Positions 11,472 through 24,879 of a stretch of DNA of 64,000 nucleotides are shown here, in pieces. The DNA is from Hormiphora californensis (taxonomy: Eukaryota; Ctenophora; Tentaculata; Cydippida; Pleurobrachiidae): contig CM035356.1 in the NCBI GenBank assembly GCA_020137815.1, forward strand, positions 6,754,880-6,818,879. Direction: 5' to 3'. Within the stretch, counting starts at the first letter, position 1, and each line of letters starts with the position of its first letter. The notes beneath the pieces were generated by a model. It worked only from the letters and a program-made list of their open reading frames with translations. It was not told the origin of the DNA and made no database searches. Both the position numbers and the translations under genes were made by a program.

Positions 11472-14400
11472 CAAGTTGGTACTCCGCAAACTGTTCACAC
11501 TGATAGGAGTAGCACTCCTACTGATCACACTACCCGTCCCACTTGTACCACCCCCTGGTACTGGAACTGTCCCTGACACTGAGTGATGTGATTCTGGAAC
11601 TCCTGATCCCACAGAAGATGATCCCTGTCGGGGGTGATGTGGTACTGAGCTGGTTGGAGGGGGCGAGGGTTGGGGACGAGGCTGGTTCCGAAGGAGATCC
11701 TCGCATACCACACCCACACTTTGAAAGGCAGGCTTCCAACCTTCGAGGTAGTCGGTGGTGTGGTAGGGGTGGTCACCGTTCGAGCCGAGGGAGCTGAATG
11801 CGCTGTCTTGGTCACCCGTACCTGGGTGGAGGCAGCTGTTAGAACCCATGGGTGTATTGTTCTAGTACCCTATTATGGTGAGCGTTATATCTCACAATAT
11901 AGAGTTGGTATTAATACGAGAATACTCAACAAGAAGATACCACTCAAAATGTTATTAAATAAACTGAAATTAACACAACGCTTACTTAGAAATCTAGCTG
12001 TTTTCTGGCTCCGTTCGTCGTCGTGAATTGCGGAGATTTGCCGAAAAAACGTCTTTGCTTCCTCCATTGCACCAACTGAAAACATATTTGTGTAATGCAT
12101 GGATAGGAACTGTGAGACATGAACTGTGAGACATGAACTATGAGACATGACCTGTGAGACATAAAACTGTGGGGACATGAATTGGGACCTGAATTGTGAG
12201 ACAAACCCCGGAGAAATGACCGTGGACATGACCGTAGACATGACTTGGGGGAAAATGAACATGACGATTAAATATTATTTACTACCACCATTGGTGCGCC
12301 TCAGTAAGGGGTTTTTTGAAAATTTCTTTCCCCCCTTTGCAAAAAAGGGGGCCTGGAAAAGAATTTAAATATGGGGCTGGGTGTTAAAGGCATCGAAAAT
12401 TCAAACTTATGGTTCAAAATGTGAACACTTTCCCTTGGCACAAAAATTTTATGAAGGGGCGTGCGTAATCCCGAACAAAAGGGGTTTAAAATTTTGGATA
12501 ATTAGGTTTTTTAAACCCCACCGGCAAAGTCCCCTTTTTATATAAGTTTCTTTGGCAAACCTTACACAAATTCATTATTGGTTCTTAAAGTTAAAGGGGG
12601 GTTTTTTGGAAAAATTTAAAGGGAAGGGAATGGAGGGTGGGAAGAAAAAGGGAGCCCGGAAAGGAGGGGGAAAAAAAAAAAGGAGGGTAAAAACCGGTGG
12701 GGGAATTAAATTCTTTTTTTTCTCTTTTTCCTCTTCCTTCTTCTTTTCTTCATTTTGCCCTTGCATAAAAGCCTTACTGAAAAAAACCCTTTTAAAAAAA
12801 TTTACGGGATTTAACGGGTTTGGGCACGGTTGCGGGCCGAACTTTACTTAGGGTTAACTTGAAATTTTTTAACCCCCTTTTTTTTAGTTGTAAATATTTT
12901 TTGGCAAAAAATTTTAATTTTTTTTTTTTTGTAAATAAACTTTGGGGGGAAAAATTCTTTTTGGGTTCAGCTTTGTAAATGACGTTGTTTGGGAAAATTC
13001 ATTACTGAATGTCGTGACGGTAATCAGCCGGGGGGGGGGGGGGGCAGGGGGAGGATATGTTGATTACCGGCAATTAGTTTTTTGTTTTATTTTTTTAAGT
13101 TTCTCGCCCAACCCCATCATCTTCCTGTAAGCTTCCTTGGGCCGTTTTCAGGAAAAAGAAACTGAAAAAACGAAAGAAGGGGGAATAAAAGAAAGTAAAA
13201 GAGGAAGAGAGAGAGGAGAGGGCGAGAAAGGAGAGAAGAAAAAGGGGAAAAAAGGGAGGAGGTGGGGGGGAGAGGAAAAGTTTTTTTTTTTTTTTTCCCC
13301 CCCCCCCCCCCCGGGGGTTTTTGGGGGCCCCCCCCCCCCGGGGGGGGGTTTCCCCTTTTTCCCCCCTTTTCCCGGGGGGGCGGGGGATACCGTGGGGAAA
13401 AATCCCGTTTATTTTCCCCCCCCGGCAGGTACCAATCTGTACTGGCCCCCCCACTGAGACCACTGAGTTTTGTTACCCAAAGCATATACCCCCGCCCCAG
13501 GAATTCTCATTTTTTTTTTCCATGGCACAACAACATCAAGTAAATTTCTCTAATATGATTTTCCCCCTCAAATTCCATCGCAAAATCACTGCTTTTTACT
13601 CCTTTTTTTCCTCTCCCCCCCCCTATTTCCCCCCCTTTTTTTCCCCCCTTTTTCTTCCCCCTTTATTTTTTTTTTTTTCCCTCCCCCTCTCTCCGCACAA
13701 TACAGGTTTTACTGATCGTGAAAAGAGGCAAGAAGGGGGTTTTAAATTTTTTTTACCGTTTTAGTACTGAATTTTTATCCAATACCCCCCTCTCTATCTC
13801 TCTGTCTATTTCTATCTGTCTCTCGGCTCTTCCCTCTCCATCCATCTATCTTTTTTTCTCTCTCTTTATCAGCTATCTATCTGTCTATTTATCGGGAAAA
13901 CTTTTAGAATCGGTATATGATAAAATCAATGGATCGTTAAATACTACAGTCTTCTAGAACACCTTCTCTAGAAGAAGAAAAAACAAGTAAAAATAGTAAT
14001 TACACCCCTCTATAATTTCCGTCTGCTGTGAACAATAGCTCTTTATTCTGAAATATATTTCAGGTGCCGTTGAAAATTGAACGCGGTGGCTCGAAAATTT
14101 TACAGATCATCTGCTGGCCTATTATATATTTGAGAAAAGTGATGATGATCTATTGATAGTGAGACATGAGCGACATGCACTAAAGTACGATACAATGTAC
14201 TAAAGTACGATACAATAGTACATGGGGGAAGGGGTCAGTACAGAAACACTACCATGCCATTAACAAACAAACAAAGACACGACCAAACAAACAAAAGGGG
14301 AGGGGCGAGTAAGGCCAATGCTGGCATTGCAGAAACACTAAATTCCAACTTACTGTGGGCACTTCCATGAATGCTGCCAGTCCTACTGTCACCATAAGAG

Positions 14401-17400
14401 CTAGGAGGTCGCTTTGTCACATCTTGCCTCATGTCTGAAATGAGGGTTTGGGTAAAAACATGTAGGCAACATGTATGAAGTTAATGTTGTCATTATCATG
14501 TTAACTAAAGTTCTGTTGTTCCATTTCTTTAGCCCTTCTTCCCTATCCCATACTAATCACACACGTTCGAGACCTAAGATTTGTGTGTGTCGCCTTGGAA
14601 CCTATAATTACGATCGAGACCCACGCGGGAACCTACGAGTTGTGTGTGTGTGTTTTATGGGAATTGAATTTATATACGGCACAGAGTGACAAATAAAAGT
14701 GATATCCCCCGTATAATAGCCTGCAATTCCTATTATCCTAACTGTGCACACAATGCAGGGCTTGCTTTCTTGCAATACTCCCGACTCAAATATCCGACTA
14801 ATACCTAACAGTAATCCTCAACTGATCGTTTGAAATGTCTAAAAAAACTTGAGAAAGAATTTAAGACGATCTGATTTGTCATACTTTGGTGCACCCACGG
14901 CGTGTTTAATGAGATTTAGAACTAGGTTTAGGATTTAGGATTAGGTTTAGTATTAGGTTTATTATTTAGGTCTAGAATTAGGTTTATCACGCATGACCAA
15001 AGGTGACCTAAGTTTTGTGATCTGGACCCAAAACGATATCCTAAACTCAAAACGGATATATTACAGGAGGTCTTTAGTAAGGTATTGCCTGCATTCTATA
15101 ACATCAAATAGAAACAGAATCAGATAAGAGCTGAGCAGCTCTATTGGAGCACTAAAATAGTCATTGTAAAACTTTGGGCAACACAATACGTACCTGATAA
15201 AACAGTAGAAACACTCATTTTGTGAGGCATTAGCTTGTCCCGTCTTGATAGTTGGTAATGATTAGCAGGGTCATCGTAAATGTGGCCCACAGAGCTATCA
15301 CGGGAGTGGGGTACCCCATGCGTGCTGCTAGGTGCTCTTGGCATCAACTGAGGGGGAGGAGGGCTGGGGTTACAACTTACAAGTCATAAAGGGGGAAGAC
15401 CTTCTTGATAAACAGAAAATTATTTCACAAACCAAGTAGCCTGCTAGCAAGGTACTCTTCCTAGGAGGAAGGTTCAATTTAACCAAATGTGCCATACCTC
15501 AGGTTCGGTGAAGGGACGTTGTCTCCTACTCAGATCTCTCATTACAATATTATCCTCAGTCTCTCCAGTATAGTATCCTCCGTCAGGTGTCACGGTCTGT
15601 GTGGAAATGGGTGTCACTGTCTGTGCAATGGAAATTATGGGTGTCACTGTCTGTGCAATGGAAATTATGGGTGTCACTGTCTGTGCAATGGAAATTATGG
15701 GTGTCACTGTCTGTGCAATGGAAATTATGGGTGTCACTGTCTGTGCAATGGAAATTATGGGTGTCACTGTCTGTGCAATGGAAATTATGGGTGTCACTGT
15801 CTGTGTCTGCGTGTGGAAATGGGTTTTAAGTGAGTTGTGAAAAATTTTGTTATGCGTGTGTGAAATGAATTGAGCCAAATACTCACCCGTCCATCCTTAT
15901 TGGTAACAGTAGTCGGGTTAACGAAAGTTAGATCCTTTGACCCGGACCGGTGCTTCCTCCTCCGGATGATAAAGATGATGATAACAATTAAGAGGACTAT
16001 TAAAATGATGATTCCTCCCGCTGCTGCACCTCCAACTAGGAACACCTGAGTGAGAGAGGGGGTTGGAAGAGAGGGAGGGAGAGAGGGTAGGAATCAATGC
16101 CAAGGGGGGGGGGCGTACGAGATAAAGGGACAGCAATAATAATAATAATAATAAAGATTTTGGCCACACGGCCAACTCGAAATTCACTCTAAGTACGTCT
16201 AAACTCACTTCCATTTCCCACAATAGTAATTAAAAAAATATACATTAAAATGTGCATCAGGCACATACATTGACCATTAAAACAGTTCGGTTCTCTAAAA
16301 CATGTTGGTGTTAATTCCCTTTAATTTAGCTAGCGACGGATTAGCAGACATGTACTTAGCATACGAATCATGATTACAAATAAGCAAATAGAGCTCTGCA
16401 AAATTTGTTCTATCGAACCCTAACAGAATGAAATAAAATGCGGTGTGAGCCACACAATGTAAAGTACCTGTGAGGTAGCGGCTGATTCCTCCCGGGGATA
16501 TACATTGATCAGGATCTTAGATGTGGAGGTAAGGGTGGTGGAGGGATCTGCTGGACTGTCCTTAACTCCAACAGTCAACTCTACCAGATGGAATGTACCT
16601 GAAATAGTGGTAATAATTTGTTATGTTCTAACCCTCCTTTACATTTGTAACACAGTCTAGCTAGGCAAGGTAATAATATTGTCTGCCAGTAGTCAAGTGT
16701 ATATAGGTACTCTGCCAGACCACTGTTTCAGGACCAGGCCAATGCTCTGACTGCTGAAAGAGTTTATAGACCTATCATTGTAAAGTTCATCGTTCTAAAT
16801 CTCTGTGATTTGATTTGTTTTACGAGATACGGCTTTTGTGTATGCCTTTTTTTAAATCGCTAAATGCCCTAAATTGTGGAATCTGTTGTTGAAATTTGGT
16901 AGTGAGTAGGGCGGATTATTCGGGAGAGGTATTGAGTAGCAGATCTCTATATTCCATTTCCTATTTTCCATGGTTAGTTCAACAAATATCATCTCTATTC
17001 TCGGTTATATCTTGATACATTGCAGTATTCCTCAACATGGACAATAACTTTGCGACGATGTCCGACCCGGATCAGACACCCACAGGAAGCACCTTCGCTC
17101 GGGAAGCTCTCAAACCCCTAACCATAACGATGTGCGTCCTGGGTCTGATAAGCAGTATCCTTCTGGTGGTAACAATCTTTGCCCGATGTCGCCGGTGGAC
17201 TAACCTCCCCTTCACCTCGACTCTCTATCTGCACATCTGTACTTTAAACATCATTCAATGTCTCAACATCCTCTTCCTCATTCCCATTTGGAATACATTT
17301 GGAACAGCTAAAAACAGTCCTGTCTACATTGTGATCGGGAATGTTACTGCCATTGCACGGCCAGCATTACTCCTATCCATTTACTTCTTCAGATTTCAGT

Positions 17401-19747
17401 GCATCGTCCGTCCCTCGTCTATTTTTACCAGGGGTGAAGCCGAACGTCACCGACTAAAAACACTAATTTGGTGCATTTGGGCTGGAGCCGTGGTGGTATC
17501 TGTCGTAAATAGATTGTGCTACGTTACGTTACGTGGTCGTAAGATCGACTATGCCAAGTTGTTTACGGTGACACTAACTCTTACTTTGCAAACGTCAATC
17601 ATCGTGGTCTCTGTTGCCATGGTGACATATCTGAGTGTTTTGTACCGGAAATTTAGCCGCAACCAGTCTGAAGTCACTCCCCTTCTTGATGGTAGTGGTA
17701 GCGCTGCTCTACTTGAAAACATCACCCTAACCCTTCGAATAGTCTGCTCCACGCTTCTAGTCGATCTTATCTGCTTCTCCTACGCAACATTGTTGAACAT
17801 TCAGATAGCCATCTACTCGGTAAACGGTGATGTGTTCCCTGTCCTTTTTAGACAGCTCTTCCGATGGCTGGGATCTCAACTTGTGATGTACAACCTGATG
17901 TTTGAATTGCATGGTGCAGTCTATGCTGTTCTGATCAGTTGGGTACTGATCCTGGTACAAGCCAGTATGAGGCAGGCTCTGTGGGGTGTGGTGAAACGTG
18001 TGGCGGGGAGGTTCTGTGGTACAGATGATGAGGAGTAAAGGCAGGCTCTGTGGGGCGTAGTGAAACGTGTGGCGGGGAGGTTCTGTGGTAGAGACGATGA
18101 GGAGTAGAGGCAGGCTCTGTGGGGTGTAGTGAAACGTGTGGCGGGGAGGTTCTGTGGTACAGATGATGAGGAGTAAAGGCAGGCTCTGTGGGGCGTAGTG
18201 ACTAGTGAAAGGTGTGGCGGGGAGATTCTGTGGTACAAATTAGCAAGACTAGTGGTATACGAAAACAATATGTTAATCAATTAGTGAACTGAATATTACG
18301 ATGTGATAATTGATTTGTTTTGTAACCATTGAACAATGTTATCATGAATGAGATCTGATCAGGATTTAATAATTTGTTTGTGTGTCTCGCATGATCGGCC
18401 TATAACTAATTTAACCCTTTGAGGCCCATAGTGATTGGCTGAACGAAATTTTCTAATTTTTCCCAGATATACCCAGCATGATACTCTAAGATTAGGGGAA
18501 AAATAGTTTTTCAAATCGGTTCGTTACTTTTTCAGATACAGCATGGGTCATATATGACCCTCTGGGTCGTTTGGGAAGTTAAGAATTTCAAGCGGCCTAG
18601 GGGTCCTCCATATGCCTTCCAAGCCATAAAATCTGGTTAGTCAGTGCCCTAGAGATGAAACGAGTTGACAGGAACCGTTAAATGATCCTTTAGGTCAGGA
18701 ACCTCTGGTTTCACTCCTGCAATATTTTATGTTTACAAGTAAAGTGTTGGTGTAATGATTTGCAAATTTGTTCTACAAAATTGGAATTTCCAGTGTTTTC
18801 TTTTTCTCAGCCACCAAAGAACACAATTTGAAACGCCACAAACAAAGGTTCAATTCTTCTGGAATTCCGTCTAGACCACAAAGAGTGAGAGAGCGGGGAT
18901 CCCTTTGACTCTCTGTCACAACTGTCTGTTACAGCTCTCCTTTTATTTAGTGTTTAGGCTTTTCTGTCACACTCAACTGATGCAGGTCGCTAGACATATA
19001 TAATTTGTTACAAGGCAATATAGGGTACTGAATGACAGAGATAAGACTCGACTTCTTATTAGAGCTCCCCGACCAATTCATTTTAAACCTAGGTACACAT
19101 ATTAAATGACAATTTATACGCTTAGTAGAATCACGGAGTCCCTAAATAAATGTTATTAGAATGGTGGAAACTGCACCTACCATATTCATCAGCCCGTTCC
19201 AGATCCCTCCTCCTCCTTCTCTGGTCTCCATTCTGTTCTACAAGCTGGATGAGGGCACCTGAACCGCTATCAATATTCCAACCTGTCGGCAGAGATGGAC
19301 GTTTTAATCGAAAAATATTCTGAATGTCTGAAAATTTTATTGATAAGACTAGGATTTTAATCGAGTGTCGTGACAACGAAGAATTTTGGAAGTTTTAGAA
19401 AAAAAGGGAGGGAATTGTTAGGTTTCAACTACTGAGCCCAGACCACCCAATATATATGTTGGGTCATCAGATACTGCAGTAATAATTCACTCCTATCCAA
19501 AATGCAATGGTGGTGTCATGCAGTATCACCCTTTTTCTCCTAACGGTCCCATCTTTATGATATAGGCTCTCGATCTCAAAGCTCTGTTGCGGTCATTTTA
19601 GATATCCCATACCCCCTCCCTCTCTCTCCCATACCCCTCCCTCTCTCTCACGATTCACACGGCGGAAAGAGCTCAAAAGGGTGCTAACCAGGATTCGCAC
19701 GTCCAAAAACACGTCTGAGAGTTAGAGGTATCACCAGATCTCTTTCC

Positions 19748-19800
<53 letters not shown>

Positions 19801-22800
19801 CCCTCTCTCTCTCTCGCTCTCTCCCCTCTCTCTTTTTCTTTCTCTCCCTCTCATCTCACCCTCACAGTTCATTTGGGGTATTGTTACAAAATAAGTCACC
19901 ATCATGGGGCTCGATTTGGGGGAAGGGCGTGCATTGCACTTTGCTTAGAATAATTTCTTTCTCATTTTTTAGTCGCTCAGTACTACCCAGATATCAAAAT
20001 GTTGGGAATAAATTTGGCGAGCTGGATCACTTTTGGCTTTTGAGTTTTGACCTATTCCAAAGAGTAGAGGCTGCTTAGAAGACCTATGATAAGGAGAGGT
20101 ATTTTAAACTCGGACTCCCACGCCCCCAGTTTCCAAAATTCAGAAACCCCAAATATGAACTAACCAGGAACCGACCGAATCAGGAAATACTGGCCACTGA
20201 TTGGCTGATAACCAGTCACGTGACCTAAATAACAAGTTCTGATTGGTTGTTGACTTGTGTAACTAACCAGAATTGGGTGTGACAAGGTAGTACTGGAGTA
20301 GGCCATCATTCCCCGCATCCTTGTCAGTTGCAATCACAGTTCCCACTTCCCTGGGGAGAGGGAGAGAGAGTGGGAGAGAGAGAGAGAGAGAGAGAGAGAG
20401 GGGAGAGAGAGAGAGGTAGGAGGAGAGGAGGAGGGAGAGAGAGGAGAAAATAGAAAAAAGATAGACTAGCGGATCCTCCAAAGGTTGGGCCCAAAACCCA
20501 AAAGGGAGCCTCCTAATATCCAAAGCTCATCGATTCATTTTTTCCTCCTCTTTAAATCCTAAATAGTTTTTTTGCCTCTTTAAAAAATTTTTTCAGTGAA
20601 CTGTTTTTTTTTTAAAACATAGGAATAAAAATTTTTTTAATCAACCTGCCCGGTTTGGGAAGGATCTTTTTTTTTAAATATTTTTCTATTTTTAAAACGC
20701 CCTTTTGGCAAATTTCCCAAAATTTGGGGGAAATAAATTGGGAAAGTTGGTCAACGTTTTGAGTGGCCAAAAAATTTTTGGGGCTTCCTTTTTAAAAATA
20801 AGAGTAGTTTTTTTGGAACCTCTTTTCCCAAAATAAAACCCCTTGAACTAAAGGCCGACCGAAGGAAAACTGGCCATGTTAAAAAACCGACCCAAAAAAG
20901 CCCGATTTGGGTTTTGAACTTGCTCCAATTTAAGGGTTTTTGTGAATTTGGGAAAAAAAACCTCTTCCCACGGATTTTTGTGATTTTTTTTGAATTTGGG
21001 GAATAGGGAAAAAGGGAAAGGAAAAAGAAAAATTTAAGGGGAGAAAAAGGAAAATTTTAGAAGAAATTTGGAGTTTGGGGGGGGGGCCCGATAGAATTGT
21101 TTTTCGAATTACAGCAACCGTAAAAAGGGAGAATGTCTTTTAGACCCCCCTTGGCCTCTAAATTTTAAGCCCATATGAGGTTCAAACCGAATTAAGATAA
21201 AAAGGAAATTAAAAGGGGGTAAAGAGGTTTAAAACAAAAAAACATTGCTGAAATCTTACCCCTTGGGAAAGCCCCAAATTTTTGGCAATTAGGAAAAGGA
21301 AAAAAACCCTTGAAATTTAAGCTTTTATTTTTGGAAAAAATTTTTTAAGGGGTTTAAAGGAAGGGAAAAAAAAAATAACAGGAGGGAAACAGGGACAAAA
21401 AAAATTTGGGGCATCCCCATTTTTGGGGGGGAAAAAAAAAAAATTTTTGACCAAAAAGGAAAAGGAGCAAAACAAAAAGGGAAAAAGGAGGAGAAAAAAT
21501 GAAGATGAGAAATGAGTTTATTCTTGGATGGCAAAATACGTGGAAAAATCCCTCACTGAAAAAAAATTTTTAACTACAAAAATAATAATAAGTAACCTTT
21601 AAGGTTGTAATTTTCCAAAAAATTTTAACTTTTAATTTATTTCTTTTTAATTACTTTTTTGGTTCAGGGGGGGGGTTTTCCAAAAGGAAGGTTTGAAAAA
21701 TTTAAAAAACAATTTTCTGTTAGGTGGATCATATGCCTTGAAGTTGTAAACACTCCGTTCAAATTCGGGCGGGAACTCGTTAACCCCACTAACCCTCACC
21801 ACCACCTCCCCCTTCACCAAATGACCATGGATATCCTCAATTCCACACTCCACAGAATACTCAGTCTGCATCTCAAAATCCAAATCTCCTACCGTCGTGA
21901 TCACCCCATCCACATGATCAATGACAAACAACCCCTGAGTACTAGATAGCGTGTAGAAGATGGGCCCAACAGCAGACCCCAAACACACTCCAGCAGTTGA
22001 TCCAGGGGGTGAGTCCTCCGGGATAGTATTTCCCCGCAGGGTGGTAATGGAGGGTGGGGTGTTGGTGTCACGGTAAACAGTTACAGTTACCGTGGTTGTG
22101 ACTGTGAAGACTGGATCAGTGACGGAGAGGGGGAGGGAGATTGTGGTGATGGGATCTGGTAGGGTGGAGAGAGCAGCAGTTGGGGATATTTCACCTAGCA
22201 GGGAAGAGAGTGGTTGTGGTTTAGACCTTGCTCGAACTGCGTGTCTCTAGCAGAGACACATACATGGTGAATTTTCCAATTTTACCTGTCAGAGAATTGA
22301 TCGTAAATTGGGTGCTAGTTGTTGAAAAGGAGAGAGGGTCATTTTCATCTTCATCAGTTACACGGGGCTTGAACACAACCTGAAATTACAGAGACATGTT
22401 TTAGAAACACATGATAGATATAAATGTTAGAAATACATGATTGAAAGATGTTATTTAGACATGACTGTTGACTGAGGAGTAATGACATTACTGTTGGCTA
22501 ATGACAAGATATTATTCAGTGTAATAACTAATATCTCATCGGGTGATAGAGAAGTTTCTCACAGCTCAGCTATCTAGCTGCTGGGGCCGGATTCCCCCAA
22601 AGTGTCGTGTACTTTTCCTAAGAAATCCCACTGTAATTCTTGTTTTCACAAGCAATTACTTGGGATCATTTAACATAATAGAAACGATTAAAAACACCAT
22701 TTTAAACAAACAAATACACACACGACAGACGACCCCTGTCCCATGATGGAACATACTAACATACAAACAAAGTTATTCGATTTTTAAGCTGTAGACATGT

Positions 22801-24823
22801 CTTGCAAGTGGTGCTTGCTACCAAATTCAGCTATGCTAATGACTGATGAGTGAAAACAGTCGAACCCCGATTTACTGGGATGCTCGAGGGAAAGTATTTC
22901 GGACCCCGATTTTCCGGGCCGATTGTAGAAATAACTTCTCCTCGCATGTTTTACCTTGTCTGTTTCCAAGTTTGATGATATTGCCACTTGGTACGGGGTG
23001 TCCTCAAACACCGGCTTAGTGTCACTGATATCGGTCACAGTGATAGATACAGTAATAGTGTCATTATGAGTGTCATCCGTGTCAAATACTGCACAGACCA
23101 ACTCATAACTTGACTTGGTCTCCCTGAAAAAGATTGTGTGATAGTAATATTGTGTATTGGTAATATAATTGTGTGATAGTAATATCATGTGTGTCCTACC
23201 CAGCCTGGAGGTGGAGTAAACCCCTCAATTTCTTCTTGCTGAGATGAGATGATGAGAGGATAACAGTGCCTGCCCAGGATTCGAAGCGTGAATAAGAACA
23301 TAGTGGTAATTAAATTGGAATGGGCAGAACATCTGATGATGTATAGTAAAGTGATTGAGGTAGAGCGAGACTGCCCAGGATTGGAAGAGCGAAAGTGATT
23401 GAGGTAGAAACTCTCTACTAGAGAGTGCTTCATTGTTTATTGGATTGAAGAATACAAAGATAACAGCAGTTTATTGGATAGCGAGGTTTTATTGCTCAAA
23501 CATAGTTAGGGGTGTTGGGCTTCAGAATGGGAAGGGTCCCCTGCCGTCCCAGGTTTCATTGAATAGTTATATATGTTTTATTGCTTTAGTATGCGTGAAA
23601 AGAAGGGGGTAAAGAAGGGGTTCTAGGTATTATTACAGTGAGAAAAATAGTGAAAGATTCCGGAAGTCGGTGGAGAAGTCTTTCATGAAGCTAGTTCGAG
23701 AAGGGAGAATTATATAGAGAATGGAGGATATTGAGAATGGAATATATGGGTTTGGATAAATTATTAGATCACTTGAGATGAGAATATCGGGCGTGAAATA
23801 TGAAGATCTGAATGAGATTATCTGATAACACCTTATTCTAGCTGGATGAGAGAAAGAAAGGATAGCATTGTTATCTGTTTCAGGGCGTGTAATTCATATA
23901 AGTGTAATGGAAGTCGCCAGTTATGGAAGTAAATGACAGCACCCCCTGTTCCCGAACCTTCAAAAATTCGAGAAATGACATCTGTGTGTTATTGTGTGAA
24001 TCGGATTAACCTAGAAAAAGTTACACCCAAAAACAGTAGATCATGTTTCACATCGATAAAAATAGGACATGTTCTGTTGTGGATTAAATACCCTCAAGTA
24101 CCCGCGTCTGTAGCGTCACCAAACTCTTATGACCCATTACTCAGTTTGAGGAGGTACAGTTGGACCCCGATTTACCGGGATGCTTATTGCTTGCGGGTAA
24201 GGGTTTTGCCCGGTAAATCGGGGTCCGGCTGTATGGGAAATGGTCATATCTTTTGGGGAAACATGGAGCGGTTGCCACATCTTTAGGATGATGGTCACGG
24301 ACTACAGCTTGTGTGTACGTGCGAGTGTTCAATCCTCTTTCTCCAATTCCTCCTCTCTCTCTCTCTCTCTCTCTCTCAACCCCTTACTCTCTCTCCAGTC
24401 TCCTGGCCAAATGATCTCAAGAACCCCCACTTAGAAAATTACATTGCACAGAGCTCTCTCTCTCTCCCCTTCAGTGAATGGTCACTATGACTACGATGCT
24501 TCTTGCTCCGGGCTCAACCTTCTTTCTTTTTCTTTTTACTTTCTCTCTCTCTCTCTCTCTCACTCTCTCTCTGATCTCTCTCTCTCTTTCTTCTGTTTCC
24601 CTCCCTATTTAAATGGGATGCTTACTATCCTTGCCCAAACGGGCTGAATGATTCTTTTCACGCTTCACACAATTCTGAAATCGTAAAGGACATGACAGCA
24701 AACTCATTTTTCCATTTGGTGGTAACTTTGCGATGCAACTACCCAAAGTTACAACGATTTGCATATGACGTCACGTCCATGTCACCATGTTAATCGGGGC
24801 GTGTGTGTCGGTCTGTCTGACTT

Positions 24824-24879
<56 letters not shown>

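Noticed and set aside
14900-15000. Telomere-like repeats (AGGTTTAGGATTTAGG)
   Set aside because: Short, irregular and not a recognised telomeric unit; probably a degenerate local tandem repeat.
17921-18280. 119-residue minus-strand frame with a repeated Arg/Ser-rich unit
   Set aside because: Reverse-strand shadow of the 69-bp repeat at the end of the nested receptor.
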